Assembly (NCBI GenBank): GCA_017963875.1
Contig: JAGCTA010000330.1
Location: forward strand, 1 to 6,619
DNA length: 6,619 nucleotides
Direction of reading: 5' to 3'
DNA from: Victivallales bacterium
GTDB lineage: Bacteria > Verrucomicrobiota > Lentisphaeria > Oligosphaerales > Oligosphaeraceae
Every line of letters starts with the position of its first letter. Position 1 is the first letter of the stretch. Of this stretch, positions 5,943-6,619 are shown one piece after another. The notes under the pieces are model-generated. The model ran no database searches, was not told the origin of the DNA, and worked only from the letters and a program-made list of their open reading frames with translations. Both the position numbers and the translations under genes were made by a program.

Positions 5943-5967
5943 CCGCAGCCGCGTGAGCGGCAAGCGG
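5943..5967. repeat. Hairpin repeat, copy 3, with extended stem
   Basis: The core GCCGC-GTGA-GCGGC (5948-5961) is identical to copy 1. An outer CCGC (5943-5946) pairs with GCGG (5964-5967) across a one-by-two internal loop, giving nine pairs in all. The preceding ACCGCA resembles the ACCGCACA before copy 1, so the repeat unit is longer than the hairpin alone. Confidence 0.7.
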
Positions 5968-6006
5968 AGCCCACAGTTCACCCCTGCCCCACGTCTCCTA
6001 CAACCG

Positions 6007-6619
6007 TCACGCAAGTGCAATCATCGCACGGTCAGCCAGCACCAGCGGCGAATCGCCACAAGGGACGTCCAAGAAAAGCGTCCGCCCACCGCATTCGCAA
6101 ATATTGTCATCATGTATTTTATAGACTGCGCCTGAGATCGGGTCGATCAGCACGGGATTCTTCAGTTTGAAACCGTTTATGATAATATCCGCGCGGCCCA
6201 TGAAATCGCCGTCACCAGGGATGCCCGAACGGTCCCAGTAGACGACTTGGTGCGCGCCGTCTGATTTCCTCTCAAAGGCACTTGCGTGCATGCGGTTCAG
6301 ATAACGCGCGGCGCAGCCGCCTGGAATCTGCTCCAGGCCGTCGTTGAAGAGCGTCGTCATGTTGATGATGGCGCCGTAGGCGAGTTTCGGACGAATGACC
6401 TTGTGGTTCTCGTCCGCCATCAGCAGCCCCTTGCGGTTGATCTGGCGGCCGATGTGATTGAAGTCGCAGACCGTGAAGACAGAGGAGAACACATCCATGC
6501 AGTAGTCGCCGATGAAGCGCCGCAAATCCCACTTCGCCTGAGTCAGCTCTGTCCACGGATAGTGTCCGAGTGCGAATCTCTGTGTCTCCTCCGACGGGCA
6601 GCCGTTTTCACCCTGCCAC
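6007..6619 (-). CDS. Clan GH-A-like glycoside hydrolase, partial (N-terminus beyond right edge)
   Basis: The frame ends at TGA (6009-6007) and is open to the window end, giving 203 codons; the start lies outside. The visible part begins W-Q-G-E-N-G-C-P-S. A glutamate at such a strand end, followed by N-G, is typical of the nucleophile position in retaining clan GH-A enzymes; this assignment is inference. Helical sequence follows (AKWDLRRFIGDYCMDVF), then a segment of the kind that closes a TIM barrel (IRPKLAYGAIINMTTLFND). The last 90 or so residues look like the C-terminal beta-sandwich common in these enzymes (VVYWDRSG, PVLIDPISGAVYKI, FLDVPCGDSPLVLADRAMI). The exact GH family and substrate are not recognised. 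An internal TTG at 6525 could be taken for a start but lies mid-domain. The gene reads toward copA, but the hairpin-rich gap argues against a tight operon. Confidence 0.65.
   Translation of the reverse strand, partial: WQGENGCPSEETQRFALGHYPWTELTQAKWDLRRFIGDYCMDVFSSVFTVCDFNHIGRQINRKGLLMADENHKVIRPKLAYGAIINMTTLFNDGLEQIPGGCAARYLNRMHASAFERKSDGAHQVVYWDRSGIPGDGDFMGRADIIINGFKLKNPVLIDPISGAVYKIHDDNICECGGRTLFLDVPCGDSPLVLADRAMIALA

Larger units (their letters stand above)
5741..6006. other. GC-rich, hairpin-dense intergenic region between the glycosidase and copA
   Basis: This 266-base gap separates two minus-strand genes. Apart from the copA leader (5741-5790) it is mostly made of short inverted and direct repeats built on GCCGC/GCGGC and AGCGAAAC. 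No hairpin is followed by a T-run on the minus strand, so a canonical terminator for the upstream gene is not seen. A plus-strand frame crosses the region but consists of repeat-derived low-complexity sequence and is not a credible gene. Confidence 0.7.

Noticed and set aside
5809..5967. Possible CRISPR array
   Set aside because: Hairpin copies are unevenly spaced (95 and 44 bases apart), the repeats are short and their flanks are partly repeated too. There is no regular repeat-spacer pattern and there are no cas genes.
5718..6170. Open frame of 150 codons on the plus strand across the repeat cluster
   Set aside because: It covers the start of copA, the intergenic repeats and the end of the glycosidase antisense. 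The product is low-complexity sequence derived from the repeats, with no ribosome-binding site.

Overview
The window holds two partial and two complete protein-coding genes, separated by two intergenic stretches rich in hairpins. The mix of contents suggests a Lentisphaerota/Verrucomicrobiota-type (PVC) bacterium from a gut or similar polysaccharide-rich habitat. The clues are a secreted protein with InlB-like bacterial repeat modules, a GHL6-type glycoside hydrolase, a clan GH-A glycosidase with a C-terminal beta-sandwich, mixed use of Shine-Dalgarno sites, and hairpin-laden intergenic DNA. This placement is inference; there is no rRNA or marker gene to fix it.

Layout from left to right. (1) Positions 1-724, minus strand: the N-terminal part of a secreted repeat protein whose C-terminus lies off the left edge. 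(2) 725-1161: a 437-base divergent intergenic region with three consecutive inverted repeats (820-911), then an AT-rich stretch with several candidate promoters reading toward the hydrolase. (3) 1162-3183, plus strand: a complete 673-residue putative cytoplasmic glycoside hydrolase with a beta-galactosidase-trimerisation-like domain. (4) 3212-5740, minus strand, convergent with (3) and only 28 bases away: a complete 842-residue Cu(+)-exporting P1B-type ATPase (CopA). It carries one heavy-metal-associated (HMA) domain at the N-terminus and a second, CopZ-like one fused at the C-terminus. (5) 5741-6006: a GC-rich hairpin and repeat cluster. (6) 6007-6619, minus strand: the C-terminal part of a clan GH-A-like glycosidase whose N-terminus lies off the right edge.

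The carbohydrate genes and the repeat protein fit a lifestyle of degrading complex glycans. The copper pump sits among them as a stand-alone stress gene, with no visible regulator (CsoR, CueR or CopY) in the window. 

The most interesting point is the junction between the ATPase and its C-terminal chaperone domain (3423-3461). It contains a well-placed AAGGAG ribosome-binding site followed by an in-frame ATG, so a free 76-residue CopZ could be made from inside copA. Right at the same spot is an A_AAA_AAG heptamer, whose -1 frame ends after ten further codons, so frameshifting would release the pump without its chaperone domain. One gene could therefore give fusion, pump and chaperone. The second point of interest is a family of short intergenic hairpins present in both intergenic regions.
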